Of a stretch of 64,000 nucleotides of DNA, positions 61,524 through 64,000 are shown one piece after another. A program made the position numbers and the translations under genes. Under the pieces are notes generated by a model. The model had not been told where the DNA came from. It saw only the letters and a program-made list of their open reading frames with translations, and searched no databases. The DNA lies in assembly GCA_041748655.1 (NCBI GenBank), contig JBGTCV010000018.1, forward strand, positions 29,887 through 93,886, read 5' to 3'. Each line of letters starts with the position of its first letter. The first letter of the stretch is position 1. The DNA is from Leptofilum sp041748655. Its GTDB lineage: Bacteria > Chloroflexota > Anaerolineae > Promineifilales > Promineifilaceae.

Positions 61524-63830
61524 CTACTGCGAAGAGGCCGCATCATCCCGCACGCTGAGGCGGCGGACGTAGTTGACCAGATGCCACGCCTGCTCCTCGG
61601 TGATCTGGGATTTAAAGGCGGGCATGGCGGTTTCCTCAATGCCCTGCAAAATCCAGTAGTAGAGGTCGCCATCGGTGTGGGTGGCGGTGTGCCCACTGGC
61701 AAAATCGGCCGGAGGTGGCGACAGGCTGAGCGCGGTAGGGCCATCCCCCCGCCCCAGCGGTCCATGACAGGCGACGCAGTTCTGGTTGAACAGTTCCTGC
61801 CCAACGGCCACCGACTCCACATCGGGCAAAATGGGGTTGGTGGCAAACTTGGCGGGCGTGTACTCCTCGTTGAAGAAGGTGAACAGCTGGGAGCCGCCCA
61901 GCCAGAAGCAAACCAGGCTGATAGCCAGCAGGGCGACCAGCTGTCCTTCATTTTTGGCGGCGCGCACGGCGACAAAGCCCCACAACAGGGCAAAGAGCAC
62001 AATGCCAGCCCCGGTGGCCCCGCTGCCGGTGCGGGTCATAAATTTGGCGAAGGATTCTAACGGCCGTATCCCACCATCCAACGGCCGAATATTCCCCCCC
62101 ACGCCTGCCTCCAGCCGGTAGGCGGCAAAGGTGTCGAAGGTATCGGGGCGGCGAATGGAGACTTCCACCTGCCAGGTGCCAATCAGGCTGATGTAGCTGC
62201 CTTCTAGCTGGAAACGGCCGTTGCCCAACGATTCTGCCTGACCCTGTGAAGAACCAAGCGACTGCCCCAAATAAGTGTAGCGCACCGACACATCCCCTAC
62301 ATTGGTGACCGGCTTGCCCGCCTCGTCGGTGATGCGAATTTCAAAGCTGTTGGCTCCCACCAAAGCGGGTTTGATCCGCATCTCGACCTGCAAATCTTCG
62401 GCCGATTGGGTAACGGTGGTTTGGCCGGGCGCATCGGCCAGCAGCGGCGCATCGACGCCGCGCTGCAAATCGGTGAGGACGCCCGCCGCCGCCAGGATGA
62501 GCAGCGCCAAAACCATTTCCACCGAAACCAGCAGGCTGAAGCGGTGCAAAACAGGCGGGGTACGGCCGCTTTCCGGCTCCTCGTAGGCGGCGCTGAGGCG
62601 CGGCTTGACAAAGAGCAGGTTGATGCTCGCAATGCCAATCGCCAGCAGCGCCAGGCCGATTTTGCCCAGCAGCAGCAGGCCGTAGGCCGTACCCACCAGC
62701 TCGGTCCAGCCGCCAACGTGCTTGCCTGCCAGAAAGCCACCACTGGTGAGCAGCAAGCCCATAGCGATGGCGGCAATGGCGGAAAAGTTGAGTATCAAGC
62801 TGAGATTGAGCCAGGCGCGGGCTTCATTGTGCAGGTGACGGGCTTGCCAAAGGGCAAAGGCCAAAAAGAGCAGCCCCCCCGCCCAGATGGTGCCCGCCAG
62901 CACATGGACCCAATCGACCAGGATGGCCGCGACGGTCTCATCGGTGAGGGCGGCGCTGTGGCTGATGAGGGCGACGGTGAGCGCCAACCCGACGGTGAGG
63001 AGAAACCCCAGCCACCATTCCCAGCCGCGCAGCTCTTTACGGCCGTTTGTCACGTCCACAAACAGGCTCAGGTTAAAGTGAGACAGGGCCAGGAGCAAAA
63101 AGCGCACCAGCCACATGGTGCCAAAACGGGTGGCAAGCCAGCTTTGCAGATTGGCCGTTTGCAGCAAATCGTAGACGCGGGTCTGGTCGATGAAGGTGAT
63201 GACCAGCCCCAGGCCAATCAGCCCAACGCCGAAGATGCCTATGCGAATGCCGATTTGGGCCAGCTTGAGGTCCAGCGCCTCTTCTTCTGCTTCCAGGGCC
63301 ACATCGGCCAGGATGGGGTTCCAGACGAACAGGCGGAAGGCAAACAGCCCCATCAGCAGAGCAATGCCGGTGAGGGTAAGCCAGCGGGCGGTGGCGCTGA
63401 GGGGGGAGAGCTGGGCGGTGACGCTGGTTTGGTTGGCAACGGCTGCTGCCGCTACGCCGTAGCCAAAGGCAAAGGTGCCGCTGGTGGTGTGCCCATCCAC
63501 TGCCGAGAGCACCTGCCAGCTCACCAGGTACGCCCCCTGGTCTAAATCTGGCAGGGGGATGGCGGCGGTACGGCCGTTGGCGTCAATGACCTGCAGCGGG
63601 CCGGTGGCCACCGCTTCGCCCGCCTGGGTGAGCAAATCGATCCGGCTCAAGTTGACCACTATCGGCTCGTTGAACTGGATGATGAGGTTGTCTGGCAGCT
63701 CGTCCAGCAGGGCATTAGGGGCTGGATTAGAAAATTCCGGCACGGCATGGGCCAACACAGGCTGAACCCAGGCCCACAGCAGGCCAGCCAGCAAAGCAAA
63801 CGGGAGCAGGTAGCGACGATAATTCATCAT
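61524..63830 (-). CDS. CopC-CopD-cytochrome c fusion protein
   Basis: 768 aa. After a signal peptide, mature CopC-like domain (residues ~28-125) begins HAVPEFSNPAPNALL with HTTSGTFAFGYGV, the copper-binding His pattern. About eight membrane helices form a CopD domain (~150-470), then an extracellular beta domain (~490-590), two more helices and a C-terminal class I cytochrome c: heme site QNCVACHGPLGRGDG (~680), Met ligand candidate in ETAMPAFKSQ. Likely copper handling tied to electron transfer at the membrane. CopC-CopD fusions are known; the added cytochrome c is notable. Confidence 0.9.
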   Translation of the reverse strand: MMNYRRYLLPFALLAGLLWAWVQPVLAHAVPEFSNPAPNALLDELPDNLIIQFNEPIVVNLSRIDLLTQAGEAVATGPLQVIDANGRTAAIPLPDLDQGAYLVSWQVLSAVDGHTTSGTFAFGYGVAAAAVANQTSVTAQLSPLSATARWLTLTGIALLMGLFAFRLFVWNPILADVALEAEEEALDLKLAQIGIRIGIFGVGLIGLGLVITFIDQTRVYDLLQTANLQSWLATRFGTMWLVRFLLLALSHFNLSLFVDVTNGRKELRGWEWWLGFLLTVGLALTVALISHSAALTDETVAAILVDWVHVLAGTIWAGGLLFLAFALWQARHLHNEARAWLNLSLILNFSAIAAIAMGLLLTSGGFLAGKHVGGWTELVGTAYGLLLLGKIGLALLAIGIASINLLFVKPRLSAAYEEPESGRTPPVLHRFSLLVSVEMVLALLILAAAGVLTDLQRGVDAPLLADAPGQTTVTQSAEDLQVEMRIKPALVGANSFEIRITDEAGKPVTNVGDVSVRYTYLGQSLGSSQGQAESLGNGRFQLEGSYISLIGTWQVEVSIRRPDTFDTFAAYRLEAGVGGNIRPLDGGIRPLESFAKFMTRTGSGATGAGIVLFALLWGFVAVRAAKNEGQLVALLAISLVCFWLGGSQLFTFFNEEYTPAKFATNPILPDVESVAVGQELFNQNCVACHGPLGRGDGPTALSLSPPPADFASGHTATHTDGDLYYWILQGIEETAMPAFKSQITEEQAWHLVNYVRRLSVRDDAASSQ

Positions 63831-63909
63831 AGGGGGTGGGAGTGATAAGTGAAAAGTGATAAGAAAGTGTTTTAAAAGTTATGTAAACTTAACAAAAGGA
63901 GAAAAATTG

Positions 63910-64000
63910 GGCATCCTTGTAGGTTGTGAACGTAAGAAAACCTTACCCTACAGATTTAACGGATGCCCAGTGGCTCATTATAGAACCTTTAATCCCACCA
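63910..64000 (+). mobile_element. Left end of an IS5-type insertion sequence (partial)
   Basis: Sequence before the transposase start contains GGGCATCC (63910-63917), matched by GGATGCCC (63961-63968). The exact IS boundary cannot be set because the right end is outside the window. Confidence 0.6.
63926..64000 (+). CDS. IS5-type transposase N-terminus (partial, runs off the window)
   Basis: From GTG 63926 the 25 visible codons read VNVRKPYPTDLTDAQW then LIIEPLIPP. The YPTDLTDAQW...IEPLIPP pattern is the standard N-terminus (DUF4096) of IS5-family transposases of the IS427/IS1031 groups. The DDE domain lies beyond base 64000, so intactness is unknown. Confidence 0.85.
   Translation, partial: MNVRKPYPTDLTDAQWLIIEPLIPP

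Noticed and set aside
62406..63545. Long plus-strand reading frame (379 codons) opposite the CopC-CopD-cytochrome c gene
   Set aside because: Shadow of a real GC-biased gene; the product is Gln/Gly/Ala-rich without recognisable domains, and the minus-strand gene has clear motifs.

Overview
The window looks like a chromosome segment of a free-living Chloroflexota bacterium (Anaerolineae/Promineifilum-like; inferred from gene content, not proven). It carries STAND-type ATPases with TPR tails, a tandem-cyclase/ATPase/TPR regulator, a group 3b-type NADP-linked [NiFe] hydrogenase, FtsH, an ECF sigma factor, a 587-residue PurH of the eukaryotic type and long beta-propeller surface proteins. GC content is moderate. 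No rRNA, tRNA or CRISPR array was seen. The strongest whole-window signal is an 8-10 bp palindrome, ACGGCCGT (often AACGGCCGTT). I counted about 110 copies by eye, used in all three reading frames. It resembles the HIP1 palindrome of cyanobacteria in behaviour but not in sequence.

Layout. 1-20.6 kb: partial S41 peptidase, a nested-palindrome element, a GH3 hydrolase, an amino-acid racemase, a C25-like secreted protease with a hexapeptide repeat, a cyclase-ATPase-TPR regulator, TraB-family protein, ABC exporter, FtsH and an ECF sigma factor. 20.9-28 kb: cell-wall amidase and L,D-transpeptidase (overlapping), a leader RNA/terminator, purA, purH, a lipoprotein and an HD hydrolase. 28-32.6 kb: a regulatory cluster with a P-loop ATPase carrying a winged helix, an unannotated 45-residue secreted peptide, a TPR protein and an NB-ARC protein; the last two are separated by a 95-bp MITE. 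33-44.2 kb: a damaged natural-product cluster (4'-phosphopantetheinyl transferase, thioesterase remnant, IS3-family element, carrier protein, frameshifted flavin halogenase, prolyl-AMP-ligase-like and prolyl-carrier-dehydrogenase-like enzymes, type II thioesterase, a second halogenase-like protein). 44.4-47.4 kb: disulfide oxidoreductase, TVP38 protein and a hotdog thioesterase. 47.4-52.1 kb: four-subunit hydrogenase plus maturation protease, preceded by a paired Rex-like operator. 52.2-64 kb: M50-like protease, DinB-ankyrin protein, Usp-like protein, PPK2, a giant beta-propeller protein, dodecin, a CopC-CopD-cytochrome c fusion, and the first 25 codons of an IS5-type transposase cut by the window edge.

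How the parts work together. The pyrrole cassette (adenylation enzyme, dehydrogenase, carrier protein, halogenase) matches the PltF/PltE/PltL/PltA logic for making a (chloro)pyrrolyl group on a carrier protein. Its assembly-line gene is missing: only the last ~60 residues of a thioesterase-like domain survive beside the IS3 element. The hydrogenase subunits form one tight operon with overlapping genes, and the upstream Rex-like sites would couple it to NADH/NAD+ ratio. Intergenic space is unusually rich in short palindromic repeats of at least seven types. Several of them supply the stop codons or last residues of neighbouring genes. One MITE family is present in two copies, each flanked by a perfect 8-bp target duplication.
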